From Ipomoea triloba (Eukaryota > Streptophyta > Magnoliopsida > Solanales > Convolvulaceae): a stretch of DNA of 64,000 bases. This document shows positions 32,572-44,440 of the stretch, piece by piece. Where the stretch lies: assembly GCF_003576645.1 (NCBI RefSeq), contig NC_044920.1, positions 21,272,427-21,336,426 on the forward strand, in the 5' to 3' direction. The position numbers were made by a program, and so were the translations under genes. The notes below the pieces were generated by a model. That model did not search any database and was not told the DNA's origin. It saw nothing but the letters and a program-made list of their open reading frames with translations. Position 1 is the first letter of the stretch, and the number at the start of each line of letters is the position of its first letter.

Positions 32572-33609
32572 GTTTTATGGATCAAATAAAAGTTGTTATT
32601 TTGTTTGTCAACAATAATTATAGATAATTAACTGCTATTTATTTTACTGTCAAAATGTTAGGGATGAAGATGAAACCCAAGATCCTGAATTAACAAATCA
32701 ATATTAAGTTTTTCCAGTTTTCAAAATTATATCTTTTATTAAACTAGTAAATTTACATCCTAAAAGTATAAATAAAAAGCAAATATACACAATAATCACT
32801 AGTTTTTTTTTTTAAAAAATATATAAAATCACTAATTAATTAATCAAATAAAATTTGAATAATTGATGCCTTGAATTATTGATATATTGACAAAGAAAAT
32901 GAGCTAATAAATGAAATTAGGAATTTTTATTAAACATTATAGATTTACATTTGATTTTCACTAGTTTATTAAAAATGACTATCTATTTATTATAACTTAA
33001 ACCGATTTAATTCCTTAAAAATGATTTAATTAAGTGATTATTCAGTTTACGTAAAATTTAATATTGTAATTGATAAATTATGTGCAAAATGATTGTAATT
33101 TTAATATAGCAACTAGTAATTAAGCTAAAGTTTTTTTCAATTGTAGATTTGTAGGTATAAGTACATCCCAATTTAAGAAAAAAACACATTTTACCTTGTT
33201 TTGTAGATAGAAGAATTTATTTCCTACAAAATAAATTTTGCAAAATTTGAGGAAAATGAATTACTTGGTATTATAAAATTTTTTTTTTCAGGCTTCATCT
33301 TTGGATAAAAAAAAATATGCAATAAGAATTCTTATATTACCCTCACCATATATAGGGCCATTTGAGTCCTTAAGTCTTACAAATCTTTGCTTACTCTCAC
33401 TTTTGTATAATAATTGTACTTGTGTGTGATGACACCTCTGTTACCATTTCGAAATGTGTGGTCACAAGATCTAATCTTGATGGTGGGGCATTGATTTTTT
33501 GGGAAAAAATTAAAACGATTGAGAAAGTATTGAACAAATACTATATTGTAAAGAATCATGCGTGTTAAAAAAATAATTTCTTTTTTATATTGTACAGTAC
33601 TTAGCATAA

Positions 33610-34129
33610 TGAGTTAATACCCTATTTGGTTCTTCGACTATTAGGATTTCACCACTTTGGTTATCGACTTCCAAACTTTCTCAATTTCATACCCAACTAT
33701 GCTATTTTTACCTAAAAATAGTCCTTTGTTCAAACCAAAATAGTCATGATTAAGACTATTTTGGTTAACAATTGCATAGTTGGGGATGAAATTAAGCAAG
33801 TTTGAAAGTCAAGACCAAAATGGTGAAATCCTACTAGTAATTTACATCCTAAAAGTATAAATAAAAAGCAAATATACACAATAATCACTAATTTTTTTTA
33901 AAAAATAAAATCACTTATTAATTAATCAAATAAAAGTTGAATAAATGCCTTGAATTATTGATTTATATATTGACTAAGAAAATGAGCTAATAAATGAAAT
34001 TAGGTAATTTTTATTTCACATTATAGATTTACAATTGATTTTCACTACTTTATTAAAAAATTACTATCTATTTATAACTAAAACCGATTTAATTCCTAAT
34101 AGTCAAGGGACCAAATTGGGTATTAACTC
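33610..34129. mobile_element. MULE-type MITE (D1 copy) interrupted by a second copy of 32745-33015
   Basis: The ends GAGTTAATACCC and GGGTATTAACTC are flanked by 9-bp TTAGCATAA (33601-33609 and 34130-34138). Between them about 265 bp (33833-34097) repeat the nearby segment starting TTTACATCCTAAAAGTATAA. The D2 copy (39264-39518) lacks this inner block. Confidence 0.8.
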
Positions 34130-34872
34130 TTAGCATAAACGGAAGCTAGCTTTAGGACTTTAAAATAAATACGGAGTATATAGTTAGAGTAATTGTGTTT
34201 CAAATGAAGTTAATTTCAGCCGATGCTCTTTGGGGGAAAGAAGTACGTTGGAGGAAATATTCTGTCTTAAATATTTTAAACAACCCCTCAAATATTTCCT
34301 TTAAATTTAAAATAATATTTTAGCTTCACAACTCCTAAAATATTTCTATTGAATTTAAAATAATATTTTTACTTCACTATTCTAAAAAATATTTTCAAAA
34401 TTTAATAACATGTTTGAAATTCTAAAAAAATATATTTATTACTATATAAACCTCTTGTGAAAGCTTGGCATGCATGTTCAAAGCAAACCAAACATTGAAT
34501 AATGCTCAAGTTTGGTTACTTGAACATAATGCAATTTGAATAAGGGATCATCTTTAAGAGAAGGGTGAACTCATTTGTGAAAGTTTGGAACGAGAAGAGA
34601 ACTTGTCATAAAAGCTAGAAGAATTAAAGAAACATGTGAAGATTGTTAATTAGTTGGTCCCGGGCTGGCTAAAGTCTAGGAGGTGGAAGGGAAGGTTAAT
34701 TATATTAATAGACCTTAAACGATTTTTAAAACGAGTTAAGGAATTAAAATAATTTCTTTGCAGCGGAAGTTTTGAACTTGTCAAGTAAAAGGTTTTGTAG
34801 CTAATTTTTTGTGGATGAGAGATCATGTGAAATTTAGTATGGAGGTTGTTAGTTCATTGGATAAGAAATAAA

Positions 34873-35160
34873 GGACCTGTTTGGTAAATAATCAGCCTAT
34901 CAGCTAATTTTGGCTTATTTGACCACTATTAGTTGTAAGTTAATAAGCTTTTTGTAACTCCAAAATACTAAAATTCAAAAGGCTACTCAAAACAGCCTTT
35001 TCAATTAGCTTTTTGAGAAAAGAAATTATACCAAACAGCTATCAGCTAACAGCTAATTTATCAAACAATTTTCTACAATCTGCTAATGTTATCAACAAAT
35101 CATACCTTCTAATCCAAATAGCCAACCCAATCAGCTAACAACCATTTACCAAACAGGGTC
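34873..35160. mobile_element. MITE, TTTGGTAAAT family (copy 2)
   Basis: D2 shows the empty site (GAAATAAAATAAAG at about 40327). Here GGACCTGTTTGGTAAATAAT to ATTTACCAAACAGGGTC is inserted. Only AAA is unambiguously duplicated, so the superfamily is uncertain. This insertion postdates the D1/D2 duplication. Confidence 0.85.
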
Positions 35161-35478
35161 AAAATAAAGTAATTGCAAGAGAGAGATTAATTTTTATAGT
35201 GGTGTGGAAAACTTTCTTACTCCACTCTTCTCCTTATAATCTAGCTAGGGAGGATTTCACTATGTGTTACAAAATACAAGAGAGAGATTAATTTTGATGT
35301 TCCAACTTCTTTCAACTGAGAAAAATGGTTGTTGTTAAGTGTTGGACCTTAAGAATATAGATGATTCTCTTTAGCTTAGAATACTTGATAAAGCTTTAAA
35401 GAACTCTCTTAAATCTTTCAGCAAGTTGAACCCGAATTTCAAATTCAAATTTGCCCGTTATCACTTAGCAAGTGGTAG

Positions 35479-35946
35479 TGTTGAAATGTAAGGTGCGTAA
35501 ACCTAAAGCTTTAGATGCGTGGTTTTCCCTTCTTAAGGTGTGTTGTTTTCTTTCTTAAAGTGCGTGATTTGTATGTTTAAGGTGCGTTAGTGTTGAAACT
35601 TAAGGTGCGCTATTTTAAAACTTTAGGTGCATGGTTTGTGTTCTTAAAGTGCTTTGTTTGTGTGCTTAAGGCGCATAGTTTGTGTACTGAAGGTGCACCA
35701 TTTAAAAACTTTAGGTGTGCGTTTTGTGTTCTTAGCTTAAGGTGCGTGATCTATATACTTCAAGTTCTTTGTTTGTGTGCTGAAGGTGCGTAGTTTGTGT
35801 GCTGAAGATGCATCATTTAAAAATTTTAGGTGTGTGGTTTGTGTTCTAAGCTTAAGGTGTGTGGTTTGTGTACTTAAGGTGCGTCATTTTAATGCTTAAA
35901 TAGCATAACTCCACTAAGAGCTATAACCGCACCTGAACTCTTCCCT
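35479..35946 (-). repeat. TA-bounded array element, partial copy in D2
   Basis: It lacks the GGGGTTC end because the duplication breakpoint lies inside it; the other end (CTGAACTCTTCCCT) is intact. The array differs from D1 by a few substitutions only. Confidence 0.75.
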
Positions 35947-36440
35947 ATATATGTATGTGTGTGTGTGTATATATTTCAAGAGCTAAATAAATGTTATTTT
36001 TAATCGTATATTATGATTGCATAGAGTCTCGTTTGAAGTTATTGATAATAATACTTTTTTTTTTAGCGAAAAAAAAAAAGATAATAATACTTAGTATAAT
36101 CGTGTATGAACTGCTATCACATTTGGAGTATATTATATAGTGAGCAAAAAGATGGAGACATTTTAATGTCTATTTATGATGTTTTCTTAATTTACAACAA
36201 ATGTAAACTTGTAATATCTAATAAACATTATATTATTACCCTGCGTGTATTTAAATAATTAACAAAGCAAGATTACTGGATTAATGATAGATCTAATTAT
36301 AGCCTTGCCAACTACTTTAAAATAATAGAGTGGACAAAGGTTTTATTTTGAGTTATATGTCCTTAATCTAAATTTAAATACATGCCAAATATTTCAACAG
36401 TACAAATTTATGGAATGGTGGGAGCAGTGGCAAATTATTG

Positions 36441-37377
36441 TGTGGACCGTGGGCCACACAGCTGTGTAGACCACGGTCCAAAACGACGTTGATGAATTTT
36501 ATGAGTTAGAATAGTGCAAATTTTACTATGGATGGTAATCTAAAACGGTGCCGTTTCTTTTGATAAAAAGAAATGACACCCGCCGGTGCTGTTCTCCGTA
36601 AAGTAACTCTGTTTGTATAACATATTCAGTTTCATTTTATATACACTGTAGTTTCATTTTAACACAAATGCAGTTTCATTTCGATATAATTACAGTTTTA
36701 TTCGACATTATAAACTCAAATATGTGAAACTGTTAAACTGTTACTCAGTTTCATTTTACATACACTATACTTCATTACATAACTATAATATCATTTTGAT
36801 ATAACTACAGTTTCAATTCATTGGACAATATACACTCAAATATATGAAATTGTTATTTAGTTTCATTTTATATGCACTGAAGTTTCATTTCAACACAACT
36901 ACAGTTTCATTTCGATATAACTACAGTTTTCTTTCGACATTATACACTCAAATATGTGAAGCTATTATTAAGTTTCATTTTATATACACTATAATTTCAT
37001 TACAACCCAACTACAATATCATTTCGATATAACTACAGTTTTATTCGACAATATACACTGAAATATGTGAAACTGTTATTCAGTTTAATTTTATATACAC
37101 TGCAGTTTTATGTGTAAAAATAATGTAAATTATATGTTAGAATAATGAAATTTTTGGAGTAAGATAATATACATTATGTGTTAGAATAATGTGCATTAAT
37201 TATGTGTTAGAATAATGTGCATTATGAGTTAGAATAATGAAACTTCTAGAGTAAGATAATATACATTATGTGTTAGAATAATGTATATTATGAATTATAC
37301 AAATATATATTTCAACAGGTCACGTGAAAAAGAATTGTGCGAAACGAGGTTGTTTTTGGACCATGGTGTATGTACCC
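36441..37377. mobile_element. Foldback element with CAGTTTCATTT array
   Basis: The left end contains GTGGACCGTGGGCCACACAG and GACCACGGTCCAAAACGACG; the right end contains AAACGAGGTTG then GGACCATGGTGTATG. The interior has about a dozen degenerate units (ACAGTTTCATTTCGATATAA, TTATATACACTGCAGTTTTA), then a second array (ATGTGTTAGAATAATG). The layout (GGACCATGGTCC-like terminal palindrome, AAAACGACGT, internal array) mirrors 14092-14801 with different array units. Confidence 0.6.
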
Positions 37378-38940
37378 TTAACTATTTGGGAGCAGTACAA
37401 TGATCTCATCTATGATGTATGAAAATTTTGAATGGTATTTGGTATTTCGTTCTTCGGCCTTCCTTGTGATGCCTAATAACAACAGGGGCACATACCATCA
37501 TACCATCGTCCAATGATGTTGATGGCATCTATTCGTTTGCCAACCTATCTATTATCTATAGATAAGATAAAACTAAGTTGGAGTCTTTTTTTTTTTTCTT
37601 TTTTTTTTTTAAATAAAGATATTAATGAAACATAAACCATTACAATGTTTAAGTTTAATGAGAAGATTTTCCGTTTTGGACAATATGCAATGTTATTATA
37701 TTGTTTTATATAGGTTGTGGTATTTAACTATTTATTAGTGATTTACTATATGTATTACTTTTATTTATTAGTGTAATATTTTTAATTATAACACTAATAG
37801 ATAATTAATATTTATGCATATCTAAGATAAGAAAAAATATTTAGATATACACCCTAGTATTTTTATATTTATACGTACACTTCCCCAACAATTTTATAAA
37901 GTGGGACGAAGTTTGTTAAACGTTTATTAGTGTTTCTCATTTGGGTTCTTTTGTACCAAGCAGTAGGCACTAAACCATAACTTATCAAAAGTTGATAACC
38001 TTAACTAAATGAGAACTAAGAATTGAAGAAGCTAATTCATAATTGGTATGAGGGTAGGAGCGGTAGGAAAAATATAATTAATTTTATTTTTAAAAGGCTA
38101 AATTAAAATAGTATCTTAAAATTTTAAAATAAAAAATAAAATAAATTACACTTAAATGAATTTGTTATGAACAGTCTTAAATGAATGCGAACCGAGCATG
38201 TTTGTGAATATTATTAAATGAATATTAAACGAGCATGTTCATGAACATTATTAAACGAACACTAACGAATGTGTCCACAAACTCTTAGCAAACTAGCATA
38301 CAAATGTTCAAACTTTTTTCGCTTATTAAACAAGCTCTAAAATTTGTCCATTTGTATTTGTTTACCTTAATAAACGAACAACAACGTACAAATGCTATCA
38401 AACATGAATACAAATAATTTACCAAAAGCACTTCCCTAGGTAACACCATACTGAAAGGGTAAGAGAAGGCAATGTTGAGGGAAAGTAATTAAGAGGATGG
38501 ATAAGGCTTGGAATTGGGAGGCCATATCATTAAGATATCCCTAAAAAGGAAATTGACTAATGAGATTATTGTACATGCTCCTACTTTTCAAGAATGTATT
38601 AAACTGTTTGGCATGTATTTAAACCTAATTCAACGTACACTCTAATTAAATAGGGACAGAACTAGAAAAATCATGTTGAGATGGTCAAATTTATAGATAA
38701 AAATTACAATGTCTAGTATTGACTATATATACCCAATAACATTGTATATATCATACACGATTTACGATTATACTAAATATTATTATCAATAATTTCAAAT
38801 GAGACTCTGTGCATGCAATCCCTAAAAATCGGTTGCTAAATCTTTGAATTGGGTTGTCATGAACCATATGGTAAAGATTGTTTCCTTATGTATAAGCACA
38901 CTTTGGTTCAAAAAATTTCTTTGTACTTATCACTAATTTA
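37378..38940. other. D2 flank, no gene
   Basis: It contains ATCGTCCAATGATGTTGATG, shared with the P4 block (about 56890), the GTTCG-type inverted-repeat segment (37890-38430), and the TTTATAAAGTGGGACGAAG scar described under findings. Confidence 0.6.
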
Positions 38941-39003
38941 TACTGTTGCAAAAATTGCCCGCCTAGACCGCCTAGGCACCCCAAGGCCGAGGCGAATTGC
39001 TCC
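38937..39003. mobile_element. Truncated hAT-like end
   Basis: CTGTTGCAAAAATTGCCCGC repeats the left end of the 40993-41407 element, cut off after 67 bp where D-unit sequence resumes (GGGCCATTTGAGTC). Confidence 0.75.
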
Positions 39004-39263
39004 CAAGGGCCATTTGAGTCTTTAAGTCTTACAAATATTTGCTTACTCTCACTTTTAAATAATAATTGTAATTGTGTGTGATGACATCTCTGCTACCATT
39101 CCAAATGCGTGGTCACATGATCTAATCTTGGTGGTGGGGCATTGATTTTTTGGGCAAAAATCGATTGAGAAAATATAGAACAAACACTACATTATAAGAA
39201 TCATGCGTGTTAATAAAATAATTTATTTTTTATATTGACATATTTGTACAGTACTTAGCATAA

Positions 39264-39518
39264 AGAGTTAATACCCGATTTAGTCCCTCGACTATTAAGA
39301 TTTCACCACTTTAATTATCGACTTCCAAACATGCTCAATTTCATACCCAATTATGCAATTTTTTATCTAAAATAGTCCTTTGTCCAAACCAAAATAGTCC
39401 TGATTAGGACCATTTTGGTTAACAATTACATAATTGAGGATGAAATTAAGCAAGTTTGAAAGTCAAGACTAAAATGGTGAAATCCTAATATTCGAGGGAT
39501 CAAATCGGGTATTACCTC
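39264..39518. mobile_element. MULE-type MITE (255 bp), clean D2 copy
   Basis: TIRs AGAGTTAATACCCGATTTAG and the matching right end (complement GAGGTAATACCCGATTTGAT) are flanked by 9-bp duplications TTAGCATAA (39255-39263 and 39519-39527). Confidence 0.88.
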
Positions 39519-40992
39519 TTAGCATAAACGGAAGCTAGCTTTAGGACTTTAAAATAAATACGGAGTATATAGTTAGAGTTAAATTGTGATTCAAATGAAG
39601 TTAATTTTAGCAGTTTTATATTCGATGCTCTTTGGGGGAAAGAGGTACGTTGGAGGAAATATATATTCAGGCACTTGTGAAGATAAAATGTTATTTTAAA
39701 TTTAGAGAAAATATTTTGGGGTTGTAAATTTAAAATAATATTTTTACTTCACAATTCCAAAAATATTTTCATTATATTGAATTTAACATATAATATTCTA
39801 AATTTACAACCCCTCAAATATTTCCTTTAAATTTAAAATAATATTTTAGCTTCACAACTCCTACAATATTTCTATTGAATTTAAAATAATATTTTTACTT
39901 CACTATTCTTAAAAAATATTTTTAAAATTTAATACCATGTTTGAAATTCTAAAATATATATTTATTACTATATAAACCTCATTTGTGAAAGCTTGGCATG
40001 TTCGAAGGAAACCAATCATTGAATGCTCAAGTTTGGTTACTTGAACAGAATGCAATTTGAATAAGGGATCATCTTTAAGAGAAGGGTGAACTCATTTTTG
40101 AAAGTTTGGTACGAGGAATTAAAGAAACATGTGAAGATTAGTTGGTCCCGGGCTGGCTAAAGTCTAAGGAGGTGGAAGGGAAGGTTAAAACGAGTTAAGG
40201 AATTAAAATAATTTTTTTGTAGCGGAAGTTTTGAACTTGACAAGTAAAAGGTTTTGTAGCTAAGATTTTATGAATGAGTGATCATGTGAAATTTAATTAG
40301 TATGGAGGTCGTTAGTTCAATGGATAAGAAATAAAATAAAGTAATTGCAAGACTGAGATTAATTTTTTTTAGTAGTTTGGAAAACTTTTGTACTCCACTT
40401 TTCTCCTTATAATCTAGGGAGGATTTCACTATGTGTTACAAAATACAAGTGAAATGAAGTTTTTCGCATGCACTGCTACTTGCTTCTTCTCGTGACTATC
40501 CTTGAAAATTGAAACAAGCCACAAACTACGTGTTGACTTTGTTTTGCATTGCCGGATAAAACTCCAACCAAGGGTCAGCCACCAAGTTGCCTTGTTAGGT
40601 TGATCTTCCAACTTCTTTCAACTTAAAAAATTGGTTGTTGTTAAGTGTTGGACTTTAAGAATATAGATGATTCTCTTTAGCTTAGAATACTTGATAAAGC
40701 TTTAAAGAACTCTCTTGAATCTTTCGGCAATTTGATAACCAATAATCCAGCTAACATTCTAAGCAGGAGGTTTATCCTCCTTTTATAGACGAGAGGGTTG
40801 GACGCGAATTTCAAATTCAAATTGCCCGTAATCACTTAGCAAGTGGTAGCCGTAAAACAATTGTCGTAATCCCTAAAAATCGGCTTGCTAAATCTTTGAA
40901 TTGGGTTTCCATGAACCATATGGTAAAGATTGTTTCCTAATGTATAAGCACACTTTGGTTTTAAAAAATTATTTGTACTTATCACTAATTTA

Positions 40993-41239
40993 CACTGTTG
41001 CAAAAATTGCCCGCCTAGGCACCCCTAGGCCGAGGCGAACTGCTCCCTAGGCGGCCGCCTAGATGGTTGACCGCCTAGCGCCTAACTCAGCCGACTGGGC
41101 CGAGTTGGCGTCCAACTAAGCTGAGTTAACTTTCCCAACTCGACAGAGTTAGCCGAGTTAACTCGGGCGAGTCGGCCTTGTTAATTTTTTATTATATTTA
41201 TATATATTTAAATTTATTTATTTATATAAATAAGAGAAG

Positions 41240-41277
<38 letters not shown>

Positions 41278-41407
41278 CAGTATAATATGTGACATACACC
41301 TACACACATGCACTACTTTTTTGTTTCGATAGGTTGTCGCCTAGATCGCCTAGGCGCTAGGCACTAGTCTACCCCCGACTAGCACCTAGCGCTTACTGCA
41401 ACCATGC
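40993..41407. mobile_element. hAT-like non-autonomous element (415 bp)
   Basis: Ends CACTGTTGCAAAAATT and CTTACTGCAACCATG form short imperfect TIRs. The flanking 8-bp duplication CTAATTTA is perfect (40985-40992 and 41408-41415), as expected of hAT elements. The subterminal regions are rich in CGCCTAGGCG palindromes; the middle has a (TA)n tract (about 41243-41272). No ORF. Confidence 0.85.
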
Positions 41408-41449
41408 TAATTTATCTTGAGTGTAGATTTCTAGCTGTTAGACGAGTTG

Positions 41450-41883
41450 GCTTGTGTCTAAATTAAAGAATCTTTCATCCATTTTGTATGAACTCCATCT
41501 AAGGTTGAGATGTTCCTTTTGCCTTGAAAGAGCATATAGTTATAACTCATTTGCACGTGGTGAAAGTGTGGAATATACATGAGTCTCTTGCTTGTAGTCC
41601 CTTGTCTATCTAATTTCATTCCGAAATATCGGGCAAAAGTTTCAACGCAATTTATCCCTTTCTTATTGAAAACTGCCTTTCGCAACAAGACGAACCTGAT
41701 TTCGAACAATGACTGCATCCTCGTTCATCTTGTTCCGGAAAATCCACTTTGTGCGGATGACATTTTGGTGCTTAGGCCTTGGAAACAAATTCCCACACTT
41801 GAGATTTCTTTCAAATTGGTTCAACTCCTCCCAAATGGCTTGATTCCACAATATGAATATAGCTTCATTTTGTTTGGAGGATA
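41450..41883 (-). pseudogene. Copia polyprotein fragment (reverse transcriptase N-terminal part)
   Basis: The minus strand from about 41883 encodes WNQAIWEELNQFERNL, RTKWIFRNKMNED and NQVRLVAKGSFQ, the start of the plant Copia RT domain. A stop at 41665 and frame changes follow; weaker similarity continues to about 41460. No LTR or other pol domains are adjacent, so it is an isolated fragment. Confidence 0.85.
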
Positions 41884-42180
41884 GGATCTAGTATGTATGC
41901 CTTCATGTACACTAGCAATCACTTGTTTGTACGTATGTCTTCTGTTCTATACTTTGTTAATATAATCTTTCTCGAATCCGGCCAAAAAATTAATGCTCCA
42001 TCTTACCATCCATCGAGGTTGACAACTCATTTGGAATGATAATAGAGGTGTCATCACGTACATTACATAGTAGTGAGCTAGCATATATAATGTCATTAAA
42101 TTAATTAATTAGTGAAATAATGTATGTATTTGGTTGATGAAACATGATCCCAAGCAAATAGGTAGGTAGCTAGGGATGTT
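41884..42180. other. P3 upstream region
   Basis: No ORF is recognised. It carries sequence also found upstream of P5 (CATGATCCCAA and AAATAGG words) and probably holds distal promoter elements of P3. Confidence 0.4.
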
Positions 42181-42292
42181 GAAGTGAAAATTTTAATTGC
42201 ATTAAAAGGAAGATATGTATGGAAATTTAAATAGTGTAAATTGGGAGGGTGGTTTTGATGAAGTGAAAATTGTTCCCTGCTTAGCTTGCGCC

Positions 42293-42300
42293 TATAAATA
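42293..42300 (+). promoter_or_regulatory. TATA box of P3
   Basis: TATAAATA lies 105 bp upstream of the ATG in a promoter segment conserved with P1 and P5 (TAAATTGGGAGGGTGGTTTT upstream, ACTCACATTTACACACACTC downstream). The leader also has a (CAAAAG)n-like repeat (CAAGCAAAAGCAAAAGC). Confidence 0.75.
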
Positions 42301-42404
42301 CTCACATTTACACACACTCTTCAATCACCATATCTACAAGCAAAAGCAAAAGCAAAAGCAAAAGCAAATTACAAATATATATATATTCTCGATCGAGTTT
42401 AAGT

Positions 42405-42785
42405 ATGGGTTCCAAAGTCGAAGCCTTAACCATCCTCATACTTAGCCTTGCATCCTTGTCTGTTGTGACTTCAATTCCACTTCCGATGATGAGCCCACCG
42501 CCTCCCAGCACCACATGCCCTGAGAACACAACAGAATTATTGCGTGTATGTGCTAATTTAATAAATGCGGTGAGTTCTAATGTAGAAATTCCTCCCAATG
42601 ATCCCGCCGCAAGGGAATGCTGCCCCTTGATTCAGGGACTTGCCGATGTAGAAGCCACAGCTTGTCTTTGCATAGCAGCTAACGTTAATGTTGGCCAAAT
42701 CGTCAATCTCAATGCTACTGTCAGCGCTACTCTCAAAGTTTGTAATCGCAATATTCCTCCAAATGATATCAAATGTCCAAACTAA
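42405..42785 (+). CDS. P3: hybrid proline-rich protein (eight-cysteine motif, 14-kDa DC2.15-like)
   Basis: Intact 126-residue ORF with a family-consistent start (MGSKVEALTILILSLASLS). Residues 1 to about 23 form a signal peptide, so the product should enter the secretory pathway and reach the cell wall. Residues 24-37 are a short proline-rich linker (IPLPMMSPPPPSTT). Residues 38-124 form the eight-cysteine motif with cysteines at 38, 49, 72, 73, 87, 89, 113 and 124 (C-C-CC-CxC-C-C, four expected disulfides, a lipid-transfer-like fold). In related proteins the Pro region is thought to contact the wall and the 8CM domain to bind lipids or partners; the exact role of this gene is unknown. No intron. 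It is the only undamaged copy of five in the window, with a canonical TATA box and 3'UTR hairpin. Confidence 0.93.
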   Translation: MGSKVEALTILILSLASLSVVTSIPLPMMSPPPPSTTCPENTTELLRVCANLINAVSSNVEIPPNDPAARECCPLIQGLADVEATACLCIAANVNVGQIVNLNATVSATLKVCNRNIPPNDIKCPN

Positions 42786-42867
42786 TTTAAACGCCCGCCC
42801 GCCTATCATTCTATACAACGCCGCCTGCCACCCACATTCACACATATATCTATCTATCTAAATAAAT

Positions 42868-42902
42868 GAGTTTAGTGATGAGTGATGTGATAAACTAAAC
42901 TC
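42868..42902 (+). promoter_or_regulatory. Conserved 3'UTR hairpin of P3
   Basis: GAGTTTAGT/ACTAAACTC stem with a 17-base loop, 83 bp after the stop codon. Confidence 0.65.
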
Positions 42903-42959
42903 CACTCCTTTTACAATTTCATGTATCCTTATTATCACAATATATATATATATGAATGA

Positions 42960-43750
42960 ATACCAAAATTATCTATAGTTATAAATTATTTAGCCCCTCT
43001 CGTCCTATTTTATTTATGTCTGGTTCGGCTAACAAATAGACTTGGCAGAAGTTTCTTTTTTTGTGTACCCAAGATTTTTACCATTCAACACAGTGACTAA
43101 TTCTATCTCTCGCTGAGTTGTAGGCACTTCTTTGGATGGGACAACTAGCCTTGAGATATAAGGCTTGGTAGAGATTCTTTACAATCCAAATTTCATGATG
43201 TTATGTTTAGTATTAGTATTTAATATCCATATATTTAGAAACTACATTAAAAGTATTTTTATATACAATAAGAAATTAAATTTAAAAGTAAAGAATGAAG
43301 TTCAAATTAGCCTTTTTTTTTTTAGTACGACTCCGTTACTAGTATCTGTTCATAGCTACTTTCTCAACCTACTGAAGCACAAAAGTCAACAGTTGCCTCC
43401 ATTGAGGTGGCTCGAACTACTCCCATCATCCATGTGAGAGTGTTAACTGAGACACCAGGTGCCACTTGACCACAAGGTCTTTGGCAAATTGCACATGAAG
43501 TTTAATTCTTCTTTAGGGTGGGAAAAACAATATTTGAGTATTATACGTTCGAGGCGTGCATAAACATATACCAAAAACTATGTCAATTAATTCACAATAA
43601 TGGATTCAAAAATTTTCCTGTGATTCATATTTTTCTAATTTTAACATATGTTTTCGTGGATAATTCTCACTACCAAACACTATGCGTAATTATATTATAT
43701 AACATTTTAACCTATCTTGAATTGTAGATTTTCTCCACCCCAAATATCAA
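42960..43750. other. P3 downstream repeats, no gene
   Basis: TTATTTAGCCCCTCTCGTCC and AGACTTGGCAGAAGTT recur at 44930-45000 and 63605-63675. TTTACAATCCAAATTTCATG, TTAGTATTAGTATTTAATAT and AACTACATTAAAAGTATT recur at 50715-50810 and 63815-63905. A copy of this module therefore follows P3 and, beyond the Helitron, P5. Confidence 0.6.
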
Positions 43751-43751
43751 A

Positions 43752-43932
43752 TCTCCCGTGTAGCGTAGACTTTGCATCACCATATACGCACAAATGCACC
43801 ACCAGGTGTTCAGAAATGCACCACGATTAGCACCACTCAATTTGTAAAATGCACTGCATCCCGGTGCATTTGTGAACACGTGGATGGTGGTGCATTTGTG
43901 CATACATAGCGATGCAAAGTCCTACGACTGCC
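43752..43932. mobile_element. Foldback MITE rich in TGCACC (about 180 bp)
   Basis: Left GTAGCGTAGACTTTGCATC and right GATGCAAAGTCCTACGAC are inverted, as are ACGCACAAATGCACCACCAG and its counterpart. TSD not clear. Confidence 0.7.
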
Positions 43933-44440
43933 TGAGAAGTAGTAGGTGATAAGAGTATTGGTGTATGTGTTTATACTTTTAAGTGAGCTTCAATTTCTGA
44001 GGTATAGGCCGCTAGATTGCAGAGTTTGAGAAATTATTCTAATAATTCAAATTAGTTCATCTGAAGTGGCAATAATGATTTTGTTACTTCTATTTATGAT
44101 ATTTACTGATAAGATGCTGGGAAGTGATTTTTTTTTTTTGCAAAATGTAAACAGCAATGTTATTGAGCAGTACTGTCTCTAGGTTGCTTAATTAGTTGTT
44201 ACATATAAACTATGAAGAATCTTTTGGACTACTTTAAGAATGTTGCAATTGTGATAATAAATGATTTTTTGCCAGTTTCTTGTGTGAGTTTGCTCATGAT
44301 GGTTGCTGGTGGTTTAATTTTGTATTGCAGGCCCAACTGTCATCTTTTTTCAGGAAAATGCTTGAATTATCCTTTTCTTCTTGTTATTTTGGGCGGCATT
44401 TGTTTGATGTGCTAGTATTTCTCATAATATAAGGTTTGTT
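43933..44440. other. AT-rich DNA, no recognisable gene
   Basis: An open stretch at 44212-44415 encodes a hydrophobic peptide (NDFLPVSCVSLLMMVAGGLI) with no family resemblance. Hydrophobicity of random AT-rich sequence explains it. Confidence 0.4.

Larger units (their letters stand above)
29850..35478 (+). repeat. Segmental tandem duplication, unit D1
   Basis: D1 starts TGTTGAAATGTAAGGTGCG and recurs immediately downstream as D2 (35479-40849). The D1/D2 junction is AGTGGTAG|TGTTGAAATG. Order is preserved: array element end, (TA)n, TTATAGCCTTGCCAAC, CAGTTTCATTT array, GAACATTATTAAACGAAC segment, MULE-MITE, AATATTT runs and TTTAGCTTAGAATACTTGAT. D1 lacks about 805 bp present in D2 (junction at 31340, 5-bp microhomology ACACT) and has a MITE at 34873 that D2 lacks. 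No protein-coding gene in D1. Confidence 0.88.
35479..40849 (+). repeat. Segmental tandem duplication, unit D2
   Basis: Same order as D1. D2-specific features: the full CAGTTTCATTT foldback element (36441-37377), a replaced segment (38811-39003) that matches sequence just upstream of P3, and a clean MULE-MITE. Its right end runs into the P3 upstream region (GCAAGTGGTAGCCGTAAAAC). Confidence 0.88.

Noticed and set aside
41579..41884. Plus-strand ORF of 101 codons
   Set aside because: Antisense shadow of the minus-strand Copia reverse-transcriptase fragment.
42558..42845. Minus-strand ORF opposite P3
   Set aside because: Antisense shadow of the intact HyPRP gene with no family resemblance.
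44212..44415. 67-codon hydrophobic ORF
   Set aside because: Looks like random AT-rich reading; no conserved motif, no splice context, no paralog in the window.
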